Shown here: one piece after another, positions 40,955 through 49,699 of the stretch
Numbering within the stretch: position 1 is the first letter of the stretch
Layout of the letters: every line of letters begins with the position of its first letter
Notes under the pieces: model-generated
The model's input: the letters and a program-made list of their open reading frames with translations, nothing else
What the model was told of the DNA's origin: nothing
Database searches by the model: none
Translations under genes and position numbers: made by a program
From: Deltaproteobacteria bacterium GWA2_45_12
GTDB lineage: Bacteria > UBA10199
Direction: 5' to 3'
NCBI GenBank assembly: GCA_001797365.1
Contig: MGPH01000011.1
Span: 101,886 to 154,296, forward strand
Length of the DNA stretch: 52,411 nt

Positions 40955-40983
40955 TTGACAAGAGAACCTTTCAACCCTACTAA
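40955..40983 (+). promoter_or_regulatory. Sigma-70-type promoter for DUF1844-degP
   Basis: A perfect -35 box TTGACA (40955-40960) and a weaker -10 box TACTAA (40978-40983) are separated by exactly 17 bases. The DUF1844 ATG follows 37 bases after the -10 box with an AGGAG Shine-Dalgarno at 41010-41014. The leader is short and contains no other element. Confidence 0.6.
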
Positions 40984-41020
40984 TCGTTTACTTTTACTTA
41001 CTTTTTTTTAGGAGAAAGCC

Positions 41021-41473
41021 ATGTCTAACCACGAAAAGAATCCAGATTCAACCCACAAAGTGGTTGATAAACGTCTTTTTAATGCTGATGGCACGTCGCG
41101 TCATGACATTCCCCCTGCCCCGGAGGAAAGAACTCCCTCTCACCCATCTTTTAAAGAAGAGCCCAAAAAGGATGCTTCCTTTCAAAAACAAAAAGCATAT
41201 TCCCAAGAAACTGGAATTAACTTTCCCATGTTTGTCATCTCACTGGCTTCGTCCGTACAAATGGCTCTGGGACTCATTGCCAACCCGGTGACCAATACCA
41301 CTTCGGTCAATCTGGCTTCGGCCAAACAAACCATCGACATTTTAGGAATGCTTCAGGAAAAAACAAAAGGAAATCTCTCCAAGGAAGAAGACCACTTATT
41401 GCAGCAAATTCTCTTTGAACTACGTATGCAGTATGTTGAAATAGCACAAAGTAAGGGGAAACCAAATGCTTAA
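41021..41473 (+). CDS. DUF1844 family protein
   Basis: The 150-residue cytoplasmic protein has a polar N-terminal extension (about 1-65) and the DUF1844 core: INFPMFVISLASSVQMALGL, NLASAKQTIDILGMLQEKTKG and LSKEEDHLLQQILFELRMQY. The family is common in Deltaproteobacteria, Planctomycetes and Acidobacteria, and its function is unknown. It overlaps the DegP gene by eight bases, so the two are co-translated. The pair suggests a link to envelope protein quality control. Confidence 0.8.
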   Translation: MSNHEKNPDSTHKVVDKRLFNADGTSRHDIPPAPEERTPSHPSFKEEPKKDASFQKQKAYSQETGINFPMFVISLASSVQMALGLIANPVTNTTSVNLASAKQTIDILGMLQEKTKGNLSKEEDHLLQQILFELRMQYVEIAQSKGKPNA

Positions 41474-42932
41474 CGACAAAAAAAAAATTTTTGTTCTTTT
41501 TGGAATTGTCTTATTGGCCAGTTATCTTTTGGGAAACCGTTATCTCGACACGTCCCCGAAATCGCAGTCTACGCGCTCATCCCCCACTCAAGATAATGAT
41601 AAAGAAACACAGACTATTTATCATGATTCGCTGAACATCCCCATCCCTTCAGCTCTTAGCATTAATCCTCCCAATGACTTTTCCACCCTGACAAAAAAAG
41701 TAAAACCGGCCGTGGTGAACATTTACACCACCAAAGAAATGCAAACACGGATAACTCCATGGGCCAACCCCTTCTTTAACGCTCCGCCGGTGGTACAAAA
41801 GGAAAAAAAGGTGAATAGCCTGGGAAGTGGCTTCATCATTAATGAAGCTGGCGATATTTTAACCAACAATCATGTCATTGAAGGCGCCGACGAAATCTGG
41901 GTGAAGCTTGATGACGGCCGTGAATTGAAAACCAAATTGATAGGACGTGATCCACGCCTGGACATTGCTGTTTTGCGTCCTGACAAAACAGATCATTACC
42001 CTTATGTAACCCTGGCTGATTCTGAAAACCTCGAAGTGGGAAACTGGGTCATTGCCATAGGCAACCCCTTTGGCCTTGGACATACAGTCACTGCAGGCAT
42101 TGTTTCGGCCAAGGCGCGTGTTATTGGAGCGGGACCCTATGATGATTTCATCCAAACAGATGCCTCCATCAACCCGGGAAACAGTGGCGGCCCCTTATTT
42201 AACATTAATGGTGAAGTGGTGGGGATTAACACCGCCATCTTTGCCAGCGGTCAGGGGCTTGGGTTTGCCATTCCCATCAATTTGGCCAAGGAAGTGATCC
42301 CTCAATTGATAAGCCGTGGGCATGTCGATCGCGGATGGTTGGGAATTTCATTTAAGGAATTGGCCCCTGAAGACTGGAAGCATCTGGGGCTAACAGAAAA
42401 TACAGGTGTGTATGTTGCTGAAACGGTCCCCGGAGGGCCGGCAGACAAGGCAGGTCTCAAACCAGGGGACGTTATTACAGAATTTAATGGTATCAAAATT
42501 GACAATCCTCACATGCTTCCCACCATGGTGGGTAAATTACCTCCGGAAAGCGAAGTTGAAATTGGATTCATGCACGAAGGTAAGAAATATGCCCGTAAGG
42601 TTATTTTGGGGTCACTTGATAACCCCCAAGCCTCCATCACAGGGGACAAATCAAACACCATCGAGGTGTTGGGCATGTACGTACGGGACTTAAACGCCAA
42701 TGAAGCCCAACGTGTTCCGGGGGGAGTGGTTGTTATTGATGTGAAACCAGGGAGCCTGGCCCATTCGGCGGGCATTCAACCCAGTGATTTGGTCATCGAA
42801 ATCAATAGTGAACTCATCAAAAATACGCAGTACTTAACCAAAGTATTGGCCAATGTGCAAAAAGGACAAGTGGTGAAATTAAATCTGGTTCGAAATGGAA
42901 GTGTTTATTATTTTGCCTTTAGAAAAGAATAA
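41466..42932 (+). CDS. Periplasmic serine protease, DegP/HtrA (S1C) family
   Basis: The 488-residue protein has an N-terminal membrane segment or signal (about 9-25), a trypsin-like domain with the triad His136 (NNHVIEG), Asp166 (DIAVLR) and Ser240 (GNSGGP), and two PDZ domains (about 290-380 and 395-485, with GGPADKAGLKPGDVI and AHSAGIQPSDLVIEI). DegP-type enzymes degrade or refold misfolded envelope proteins. The two PDZ domains separate it from DegS. A terminator follows. Confidence 0.92.
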   Translation: MLNDKKKIFVLFGIVLLASYLLGNRYLDTSPKSQSTRSSPTQDNDKETQTIYHDSLNIPIPSALSINPPNDFSTLTKKVKPAVVNIYTTKEMQTRITPWANPFFNAPPVVQKEKKVNSLGSGFIINEAGDILTNNHVIEGADEIWVKLDDGRELKTKLIGRDPRLDIAVLRPDKTDHYPYVTLADSENLEVGNWVIAIGNPFGLGHTVTAGIVSAKARVIGAGPYDDFIQTDASINPGNSGGPLFNINGEVVGINTAIFASGQGLGFAIPINLAKEVIPQLISRGHVDRGWLGISFKELAPEDWKHLGLTENTGVYVAETVPGGPADKAGLKPGDVITEFNGIKIDNPHMLPTMVGKLPPESEVEIGFMHEGKKYARKVILGSLDNPQASITGDKSNTIEVLGMYVRDLNANEAQRVPGGVVVIDVKPGSLAHSAGIQPSDLVIEINSELIKNTQYLTKVLANVQKGQVVKLNLVRNGSVYYFAFRKE

Positions 42933-42934
42933 CT

Positions 42935-42970
42935 GTCACTTCGACTTCGCTCAGTGACCCATCTTTTTTT
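42935..42970 (+). terminator. Intrinsic terminator after degP
   Basis: The stem GTCACT/AGTGAC (42935-42940 and 42953-42958) encloses a loop that includes CTTCGACTTCGCTC, and is followed by a run of seven T at 42964-42970. The loop sequence resembles the TTCGACT/CGCTCAG elements near 30911, so this may be a dispersed repeat used as a terminator. Confidence 0.6.
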
Positions 42971-43007
42971 AACTGAGCTTGTTTGAAGCGAACGAAGTTG
43001 AGGATTC

Positions 43008-45581
43008 ATGCGTACCGATAAATTAACCATTAAAGCCCAGGAAGCCTTGGCAGATGCCCAAAACATCGCGCTTGAAAATGAGCACCAACAAGTAGAGCCC
43101 GAGCATGTTTTGCTGGCTCTGCTTAAACAAAAAGACGGGCTTGTCATTCCCCTTCTTCAGAAAATGGGGATTTCTCCCCCACATCTTCTCAGCCAGGTTG
43201 AAGCTGAAATTAAAAAATTTCCTTCGGTCAAAGGGGGCGCTGGCGAGTATATTTCCCCAAAAATTCGTGTTCTCTTAAACACAGCCACCAAAGAAGCCGA
43301 ACGTCTTAAGGACGATTATGTCTCCACCGAGCATCTTCTGATCGCCCTTTCCGAGGACAAAGATTCCAAAAGCGGGAATATTTTAAGAACCAACCACATC
43401 ACCAAAGACGCCATCTTTAAAGCGCTCCTTGATGTGCGCGGAAATCAGCGCGTAACCGACCAAAACCCTGAAGAAAAATATCAGGCCCTTGAACGCTATG
43501 CCCGTGACTTGACCGCCGCTGCCCAACAAGGAAAGCTGGATCCCGTTATCGGCCGCGATGAGGAAGTGCGTCGCGTGGTGCAAGTGCTTTCACGCCGCAC
43601 CAAAAACAACCCTGTGCTTATCGGGGAACCGGGCGTTGGGAAAACAGCCATTGTCGAGGGCTTGGCCATTCGCATTGCCAATGGGGATATTCCTGAAACA
43701 CTCAAAGACAAGCGCGTCGTGTCCCTGGATTTGGGTTCGTTGATTGCCGGTACCAAATATCGTGGTGAATTTGAAGACCGCTTGAAAGCCGTGCTCAAGG
43801 AAATCTCCAAGTCCGCCGGGGAAATCATTTTATTCATTGATGAACTGCACACTCTTGTGGGTGCAGGTTCTGCCGAAGGTTCCATGGATGCCTCCAACAT
43901 GCTCAAACCCGCACTGGCTCGCGGCGAGCTGCACTGTGTGGGGGCCACCACTTTGGATGAATACCGCAAACACATCGAAAAAGATGCCGCCTTGGAACGC
44001 CGTTTCCAACCGGTGTTTGTGGGTGAACCCACCGTCGCCGACACCATCGCCATTCTACGTGGATTAAAGGAAAAATATGAAGTGCACCACGGCGTACGCA
44101 TTCAGGATACAGCCATTGTGGCCGCCGCCACTTTATCTCAACGCTATATCACCGACCGTTTTTTGCCGGACAAGGCCATTGATTTAATCGACGAAGCTGC
44201 TTCCAAACTACGCATTGAAATTGCCTCGATGCCCCAGGAAATTGACGAGATCGAACGTAAAATCACCCAGCTGCAAATTGAAAAACAGGCTCTCTCCAAG
44301 GAGAGTGATGCTGCTTCCAAAGACCGGCTACAAAAACTGGAAAAAGAGCTGGCCGATTTCAGGGAACAATCCTCCAAGCTTAAAATACACTGGAAAAATG
44401 AAAAAGAGGCCATCGGAAAAATTCGTCAAACCAAGGAGACCATTGAACAAACCAAGATTGAAGCCGACCGTGCCGAACGCCAGGGCGATCTGAGCAAGGC
44501 CGCTGAACTGAAATATGGAAAACTCCACGAGCTTGGGAAACAACTTGAAACTGAAAATAAAAAACTGGCAACCCTTCAAAAAGACGTCAAAATGCTTAAG
44601 GAAGAAGTCAGTGATGAAGACATTGCAGAAATTGTGGCCCACTGGACGGGAATTCCTGTTTCCAAAATGCTGGAAGGTGAAGCCAAAAAACTGCTACACA
44701 TGGAAGATCGCTTGAAGGCCCGTGTGATTGGCCAAGATCACGCCATCATTAAAGTATCCAATGCCGTACGCAGGGCCCGTGCCGGCCTGCAAGACTTAAA
44801 CCGTCCCATCGGATCCTTCATCTTTCTTGGCCCCACCGGTGTAGGGAAAACTGAAACAGCCAAAGCGCTGGCAGAATTTTTATTCGATAATGAACAGGCC
44901 ATGGTGCGCATCGACATGTCCGAATTCATGGAAAAACATTCCGTCGCCCGCTTGATTGGCGCCCCTCCGGGTTATGTGGGTTATGAAGAAGGCGGTTATT
45001 TAACCGAAGCCGTCCGCCGCCGCCCTTATTCCGTACTGCTTTTGGATGAAATTGAAAAAGCCCACCCCGATGTATTCAATATCCTCCTTCAAATTTTGGA
45101 TGACGGCCGCTTGACCGATGGGCAGGGACGGACCGTTGATTTCAAAAATACGGTCATCATCATGACCAGCAATGTGGGTTCCCAGGCCATTTTGGAACAC
45201 AAGGACAAAAAGAAGGTGGAGGGCGAAATTTTGACCATGCTTAGGGCCACCTTCAAACCCGAATTTTTAAACCGCATTGATGATATTGTTTTCTTTAATG
45301 CCCTTGACCAAGCTGGCATCCGGAAAATTGTGGATGTTCAGATAACCAAACTAAAAGCCCTGCTCGAAAAAAGAAATCTTTTCCTGGATATTGACCCTGA
45401 AGTTTCAGACCATCTGGGAGAAGTCGGCTATGACCCGGTTTACGGAGCCCGCCCATTAAAACGTACCATCCAAAAACTCATCCAAGATCCGCTTTCGGTG
45501 GAAATCCTCTCGGGTAATTTCAAAGAAGGTTCAACTATTGAGGTCAAGCTTGGCAAGAATGGGGAGATTACATTTAAATAA
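43008..45581 (+). CDS. clpB: ATP-dependent disaggregase ClpB
   Basis: The 857-residue protein has the full ClpB layout: a Clp N domain (about 1-145), first AAA+ domain with Walker A GEPGVGKT at 206-213, a long coiled-coil middle domain (about 400-525) that marks ClpB rather than ClpA, and second AAA+ domain with GPTGVGKT at 608-615 and DEIEKAHPD after it. It resolves protein aggregates with DnaK. GAGG precedes the ATG. I see neither a CIRCE element nor a clear heat-shock promoter in the 50 bases upstream. Confidence 0.96.
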   Translation: MRTDKLTIKAQEALADAQNIALENEHQQVEPEHVLLALLKQKDGLVIPLLQKMGISPPHLLSQVEAEIKKFPSVKGGAGEYISPKIRVLLNTATKEAERLKDDYVSTEHLLIALSEDKDSKSGNILRTNHITKDAIFKALLDVRGNQRVTDQNPEEKYQALERYARDLTAAAQQGKLDPVIGRDEEVRRVVQVLSRRTKNNPVLIGEPGVGKTAIVEGLAIRIANGDIPETLKDKRVVSLDLGSLIAGTKYRGEFEDRLKAVLKEISKSAGEIILFIDELHTLVGAGSAEGSMDASNMLKPALARGELHCVGATTLDEYRKHIEKDAALERRFQPVFVGEPTVADTIAILRGLKEKYEVHHGVRIQDTAIVAAATLSQRYITDRFLPDKAIDLIDEAASKLRIEIASMPQEIDEIERKITQLQIEKQALSKESDAASKDRLQKLEKELADFREQSSKLKIHWKNEKEAIGKIRQTKETIEQTKIEADRAERQGDLSKAAELKYGKLHELGKQLETENKKLATLQKDVKMLKEEVSDEDIAEIVAHWTGIPVSKMLEGEAKKLLHMEDRLKARVIGQDHAIIKVSNAVRRARAGLQDLNRPIGSFIFLGPTGVGKTETAKALAEFLFDNEQAMVRIDMSEFMEKHSVARLIGAPPGYVGYEEGGYLTEAVRRRPYSVLLLDEIEKAHPDVFNILLQILDDGRLTDGQGRTVDFKNTVIIMTSNVGSQAILEHKDKKKVEGEILTMLRATFKPEFLNRIDDIVFFNALDQAGIRKIVDVQITKLKALLEKRNLFLDIDPEVSDHLGEVGYDPVYGARPLKRTIQKLIQDPLSVEILSGNFKEGSTIEVKLGKNGEITFK

Positions 45582-45627
45582 TTTTTCCTAAAAATGGTTG
45601 AAGGGCCTTCTTGAAGGGTTTCAGTCA

Positions 45628-46809
45628 TTAATAGGAACGGGGCAACCCAAGGGTATGCTCGGCAATAAAGTTCAAAATCATGTTGTTGCTCACGGGCGCC
45701 GTCTTGAAGAGGCGGGCTTGTTCCCAAAGATGAATCAGATCGTGGTTTTCGTGAAACCCCTTTCCTCCTAAAGTTTCAATGGCAGCATCTACCGCCTTCA
45801 AGCCAAGTTCGGCTCCCAAGTATTTAGCCATATTGGCGTAAAATCCAACTTGGGAAGGATCAGCTGCCTCATCAAAGAAACAGGCCGCTTTTTCCATCAT
45901 CAAACGACACGCTTCCTGTCTTATCTTTGTTTCAGCCAAGGGATGTTGAATGGCCTGATAAGAGGCGATTGTTTTTTCTCCAAAGACATTGCGTTTTTTT
46001 GCATAGTCGGTGGCCACATCTAAACAATGCTGGCTAACACCCAAAACAAGAGCGGTTCCCAAGACACGCTCTACATTAATGGCATCAAACATCACCATGG
46101 CTCCCATATCCTGCGGGCCAATCAAGTCTTCTTCAGAAATTTTTACATCTTTGAATCGAATAATGTTCTGTTGAAGGCTTACCTCCCCGCGAGTGGGCAT
46201 TTTTTCTAGAGTGACTCCCGAAGACCGGACATCAATAAAAAAAACTGACAGGCCAAAAGTTTTTGGCAATCCTTCTTTTTGGCATTCAGCCGCTGTCTTG
46301 GTGCGGACCAAGACGAGCATTTTATCTGCAATATCGGCACCGGATATGTAAATTTTGGAACCATTTAAGATATAGCGGCCTTCTTTTTTGTCGGCACGGG
46401 TCTCAATCCGAAACATATTGGTCCCCGACACCTCTTCGGTAGCCGCCACACAGGATTTAATGCCCCCGCTGGCCAGTTTGGGTAAAAACTTCTTTTTGAG
46501 CTCGTCACTTCCGTGGCGCACCAGGCAAATAATGGCCATGTTGGTTAACATGGGAAGGGGGCTGGCATAAGCACAGGTTGAAAAATTTTCCATTCCCCAA
46601 GCAAGCTCTAAAAGCCCCAGATGATTGCCCCCATACTCCTTGGGAATCAGGCAGCCCATCAACCCAACCTGGGCCATCGCCTGCCACACTTCTTCAGGAA
46701 ACCTTTTTGTTTGCAAGACTGTTTGCCGTAAACCTGAAATATTTTCTTGAAGCAAGGCAACGCTCTTTTTTACCTTTTTGTGAAAAAAATCTTGAGTTTG
46801 ATCCATCAT
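45628..46809 (-). CDS. Acyl-CoA dehydrogenase family protein
   Basis: The 393-residue protein has the ACAD fold: CLIPKEYGGNHLGLLE at the N-terminus, AATEEVSGTNM and LNGSKIYISGADIAD in the middle beta domain, and a helical C-terminus with ETLGGKGFHENHDLIHLWEQ. At the usual catalytic-glutamate place (YEGT in MCAD) it reads KTAPVSNN, so the base must lie elsewhere or the enzyme does a different job. The gene is last in an operon with two hotdog-fold proteins. The start has GGGGAG seven bases upstream. Confidence 0.85.
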   Translation of the reverse strand: MMDQTQDFFHKKVKKSVALLQENISGLRQTVLQTKRFPEEVWQAMAQVGLMGCLIPKEYGGNHLGLLELAWGMENFSTCAYASPLPMLTNMAIICLVRHGSDELKKKFLPKLASGGIKSCVAATEEVSGTNMFRIETRADKKEGRYILNGSKIYISGADIADKMLVLVRTKTAAECQKEGLPKTFGLSVFFIDVRSSGVTLEKMPTRGEVSLQQNIIRFKDVKISEEDLIGPQDMGAMVMFDAINVERVLGTALVLGVSQHCLDVATDYAKKRNVFGEKTIASYQAIQHPLAETKIRQEACRLMMEKAACFFDEAADPSQVGFYANMAKYLGAELGLKAVDAAIETLGGKGFHENHDLIHLWEQARLFKTAPVSNNMILNFIAEHTLGLPRSY

Positions 46810-46813
46810 TTTT

Positions 46814-47050
46814 TTACTCCCCCACCACCATCATCTGCGTGGTCGCTGTGGCGACAAGTTTCCCTTCGGCATTGCGGGCTTCCCCATCCATAAAAAGAAA
46901 TTTTTTTGTTTTCTCTTTAACCACAACCTCGACTGTAATCAGCGATTGGCTGCAGGGAACTGGCCTGACGTAGGATGTATTAATATAAAGCGAAATACAG
47001 GGCTTTTGGGCCACCATGTATGAAAGAGGACCAAAAGCTTCCTGATTCAT
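46814..47050 (-). CDS. Short hotdog-fold thioesterase-like protein, probably truncated
   Basis: The 78-residue product aligns by pattern with the second half of PaaI-like thioesterases: SLYINTSYVRPVP, then LITVEVVVKE and a final strand pair KLVATATTQMMVV. The HGG-type active-site helix is missing, so the protein is either truncated at the N-terminus or needs a partner. It starts at an ATG that overlaps the stop of the DUF4442-like gene (ATGA), which suggests coupled translation and perhaps a split complex. Confidence 0.6.
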   Translation of the reverse strand: MNQEAFGPLSYMVAQKPCISLYINTSYVRPVPCSQSLITVEVVVKEKTKKFLFMDGEARNAEGKLVATATTQMMVVGE

Positions 47051-47517
47051 GCTTGTTCCTTTACAGAAATAGTGAGGGTGAATTTACACACAGGCTCATC
47101 CCCGCTGACCGAAGGAGTGGTGGCCCACATATTTACCGTTCTATTGGCCCTTTTTTTGGTGCGGAGGCACTCATTGACAACAGCTTTCACCTTGGCCCCT
47201 TCTGTACAATGAAAGTGCACATCCCCCTTGGCCAGTTTTAAAAAATCCGCCTTAAAATCCTTGAAGATAAAACCCACATTTTTCTTGGAAGCTTTAATCG
47301 CCTCCATCACAAAGAGCCCACCGGCCAAGTCTGCCCCCACAGCCAACGCACCAAAGTACATCGACTTCACATGATTGCGTGTCCGGTAATTGAGGGGAAT
47401 TTTAACTTCACACCGGTTGGCATCCAAAAAAATAACCTTGGGCGTACAAAAAAGAATCATGGGAATTCTCAAAAGCGCAAAAGCCCAGGTTTGAAGTGTT
47501 TGTTTAAGAGCTTGCAT
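47047..47517 (-). CDS. DUF4442-like hotdog-fold thioesterase
   Basis: The start is the ATG at 47515-47517, which has a strong GGAGGT four to five bases upstream. The 156-residue protein shows DUF4442/YiiD-type features: EVKIPLNYRTRNHVKSMYFGAL, then AVGADLAGGLFVME and a beta-rich C-terminal half with VHFHCTEGAKVKAVV. Such proteins hydrolyse or bind acyl thioesters. It leads the operon with the short hotdog gene and the acyl-CoA dehydrogenase. Palindromic operators lie in its promoter region. Confidence 0.75.
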   Translation of the reverse strand: MQALKQTLQTWAFALLRIPMILFCTPKVIFLDANRCEVKIPLNYRTRNHVKSMYFGALAVGADLAGGLFVMEAIKASKKNVGFIFKDFKADFLKLAKGDVHFHCTEGAKVKAVVNECLRTKKRANRTVNMWATTPSVSGDEPVCKFTLTISVKEQA

Positions 47518-47532
47518 GGGGACCTCCAAAAT

Positions 47533-47609
47533 ATGAATGATTATTCATTTTTTGGAGAATGAAGGATTCATCACGGTTTTGTCAACATAAAACATGAATG
47601 GTTATTCAT
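47533..47609 (-). promoter_or_regulatory. Promoter with palindromic operators, FadR/TetR-like
   Basis: Two perfect palindromes ATGAAT-N4-ATTCAT occupy 47533-47548 and 47594-47609, and a shorter ATGAA-GGA-TTCAT lies between them (47559-47571). On the minus strand a perfect TTGACA -35 box (complement of 47580-47585) sits between the outer palindromes; the -10 box is weak. The palindrome resembles TGAATGA/TCATTCA-type operators of TetR-family fatty-acid regulators, which fits the thioesterase-dehydrogenase operon. One palindrome covers the murJ stop codon. Confidence 0.6.
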
Positions 47610-49278
47610 TTTTGGAGGAAGGTTTGAATTTGCGACTGGTCCATGTGGTCATGGCACGAGCCTCTTCCACTCCCAAGATAAGGCAGGTCACTACATAAAT
47701 CCCTACTGCCATGGCAATAGGGGCCAAGGTGAGCACAAAGCGGTCAATCAGACGAGAATTCCCCATTAAGTGAAGTAAATAGAAATAAGTCCCCCAAGCA
47801 AAAACCGCCGCAATCAAGGAAGAAATAAAAATTTTGGTTAATTGTTTAAACAAGTTTTTATTCCATACCTGGGGAATATTTTTGGACGAAATCTTGATTA
47901 AGGCGAAGGCATTCCAAAGAGCCACAGCCGAAGTCCCCAAAGCCAGCCCCCAATGCCCCCAATGCAACACAAATACAAAAATCCAGTTCAACACAAAATT
48001 AATCGCAATGGAAACCAGCGAAATAATCATGGGGGTTTTGGCATCATTAAAGGCCAAAAAAGCCGGCTGATAAATTTTGACCAAAGCATAAGCCACCAGC
48101 CCCACTGCATAAGCTTGCAAAGCATGGGCTGACTGGAGGGTATCACTGATATTAAAATGCCCCCGCTGATAAATAAGGGCCATGATGGGCTCGGCTAAAA
48201 CAATAAGCCCCAGGGCTGAAGGCAGGCACAAAAAAAGAGCCATTTGAGTGGACTGGCCCAAGGTTTTTTGTAAATGAAGGGTATCCTTAGTCGCTACCAT
48301 GCGCGCCAAAACAGGAGTGGTGGCCGTGGCAACAGCCACCCCAAAAACCCCAATGGGAAACTGCATCAGTCTGAAAGCATAATTAAGCCACGAGATACTT
48401 CCATCAACCAAGTAGCTGGCAAAATTAGTATTGATCATCACATTAATCTGAACCGCGGCCCCACCCAAAATAGCCGGAAGAGTCAGTTGAAGAACATTTC
48501 TGAAATCCTTGTTTTTAAAACTGAAACCAAAACGAAAACGAAACCCCAAACGATAAAGGGAAGGAACTTGAACAAGCCACTGCACCAAACCTCCTGCCAT
48601 GGTTCCCAAAGCCATCCCTGTCATGGCCCGTGTGGACATTTTCCACGTAACAAGTCCCTTGGACGCATCAGCCCCGTAATGCCAAACGGTATGAAACCAT
48701 TCCGGTGAAAAGAAATAGGAAGCTATCAACCCAATGGTGATGGAGGTAATATTAAAAAAAGTGGAAGCCGACTGGGGCAGGGCAAATTTCCCCTTGGTGT
48801 TAAGCATGCCCATGCAAAGGGCGGCCAGGGAGACAAAAAGAATGAAAGGAAACAAAAAACGGGTTAAAAAAACCGTATAGGTGTATTTTTCACCGGTAAA
48901 ACCGGAGGCCACCAAATGAACAAACAGGGGCGAAAAAATAATTCCCAAAACAGTCAAGCCCCCTACAACCACCAAAATATAACTCATGACCTGGTTGGCC
49001 AGTTCCCAGGCGGGTTTGTCCCCTTCCTTGGCGCATTTTTTTGAAAAAACAGTGATAAACGAGGTGGACAACGCCCCTTCTGAAAATAAATCACGCAATA
49101 AATTGGGAATGCGAAAAGCGGCGATAAAAGCATCTAAAACGGGGCCCGCCCCAAAGAAAAAGGCAAACACCATTTCACGCAATAGCCCGGCAAAACGGCT
49201 GAACATAACGGCAATGGTGGCAATGGAAGCGTGTTTTCGGATGGACACCCGGATGAATGTAGAGAAAAACCCCTTCAT
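47602..49278 (-). CDS. murJ: Lipid II flippase MurJ
   Basis: The 558-residue polytopic membrane protein has about 14 transmembrane segments and the MurJ signature FRIPNLLRDLFSEGALSTSF (about residues 51-70). Further conserved pieces include GMLNTKGKFALPQ and a long PVLARM loop. MurJ moves the lipid-linked peptidoglycan precursor across the inner membrane and is normally essential. It is not preceded by a clear Shine-Dalgarno. Its stop codon lies inside one of the palindromic operators. Confidence 0.93.
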   Translation of the reverse strand: MKGFFSTFIRVSIRKHASIATIAVMFSRFAGLLREMVFAFFFGAGPVLDAFIAAFRIPNLLRDLFSEGALSTSFITVFSKKCAKEGDKPAWELANQVMSYILVVVGGLTVLGIIFSPLFVHLVASGFTGEKYTYTVFLTRFLFPFILFVSLAALCMGMLNTKGKFALPQSASTFFNITSITIGLIASYFFSPEWFHTVWHYGADASKGLVTWKMSTRAMTGMALGTMAGGLVQWLVQVPSLYRLGFRFRFGFSFKNKDFRNVLQLTLPAILGGAAVQINVMINTNFASYLVDGSISWLNYAFRLMQFPIGVFGVAVATATTPVLARMVATKDTLHLQKTLGQSTQMALFLCLPSALGLIVLAEPIMALIYQRGHFNISDTLQSAHALQAYAVGLVAYALVKIYQPAFLAFNDAKTPMIISLVSIAINFVLNWIFVFVLHWGHWGLALGTSAVALWNAFALIKISSKNIPQVWNKNLFKQLTKIFISSLIAAVFAWGTYFYLLHLMGNSRLIDRFVLTLAPIAMAVGIYVVTCLILGVEEARAMTTWTSRKFKPSSKNE

Positions 49279-49344
49279 TGTAAAGCAGGGGAATCATGTT
49301 TGACAAAGCGGGGGTCTTGGGATAATCGTTTCCCCCTTTTTAAA

Positions 49345-49418
49345 GCGCCCGTAGCTCAGCTGGATAGAGTACCTGACTACGAATCAGGTGGTCGCATGTT
49401 CGAATCATGCCGGGCGCG
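49345..49418 (+). tRNA. tRNA-Arg(ACG)
   Basis: The cloverleaf is complete: acceptor stem GCGCCCG (49345-49351) with CGGGCGC (49411-49417), D-arm GCTCAGCTGGATAGAGT, anticodon stem CCTGA/TCAGG with anticodon ACG at 49379-49381, T-arm GCATG-TTCGAAT-CATGC, and G as discriminator. CCA is not encoded. The four-helix-bundle leader copy 2 begins within its 3' end. Confidence 0.93.
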
Positions 49419-49540
49419 CAACGCCTTTTCGCCAGAAAAGGCGTCCTCTATTTTCCATTTTCAATTATCTATTTTCTGTGCCCTTAAGCTGGCGAAAAGG
49501 CGAGAAAGTAGAAAATGGAGAATAGAAAATAGAGGTTTTT
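49416..49540 (+). promoter_or_regulatory. Structured leader of four-helix-bundle gene, copy 2
   Basis: This copy shares a 39-base identical core (49442-49480) with copy 1 (26254-26292). Arms are A CGCCTTTTCGCCA (49422-49434), local partner GAAAAGGCG (49435-49443), A' TGGCGAAAAGGCG (49490-49502), B CCTCTATTTTC (49445-49455) and B' GAAAATAGAGG (49525-49535). Relative to copy 1, one base pair changed from A:T to C:G in all three A-type arms together. This copy also has an extra inverted repeat of the A+T-rich core around 49507-49532. Confidence 0.6.
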
Positions 49541-49699
49541 ATGGCTTTTCCTTTCGAAAATCTCGACATCTACAAAAGAACATTCTTTTTCTCTAAAAAA
49601 ATCTCACCCAAAAAAAGACACCATAAAGTGAACAGCCAAGGCTGCGCCGTAGGCCAAAAACGTATAGAGAAAAAAAGTTTGAAGGGGCAGTTTCCATGA
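49541..49699 (+). pseudogene. Truncated four-helix-bundle gene start
   Basis: The frame begins MAFPFENLDIYKR, which matches the N-terminus of the four-helix-bundle family (compare FENLEVYQKA in the copy at 26343). After about 13-20 residues the similarity ends and the frame runs antisense into the 3' end of feoB, stopping at 49697-49699. None of the family's central motifs are present. The most likely reading is a deletion that joined the element to feoB DNA. Confidence 0.7.
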
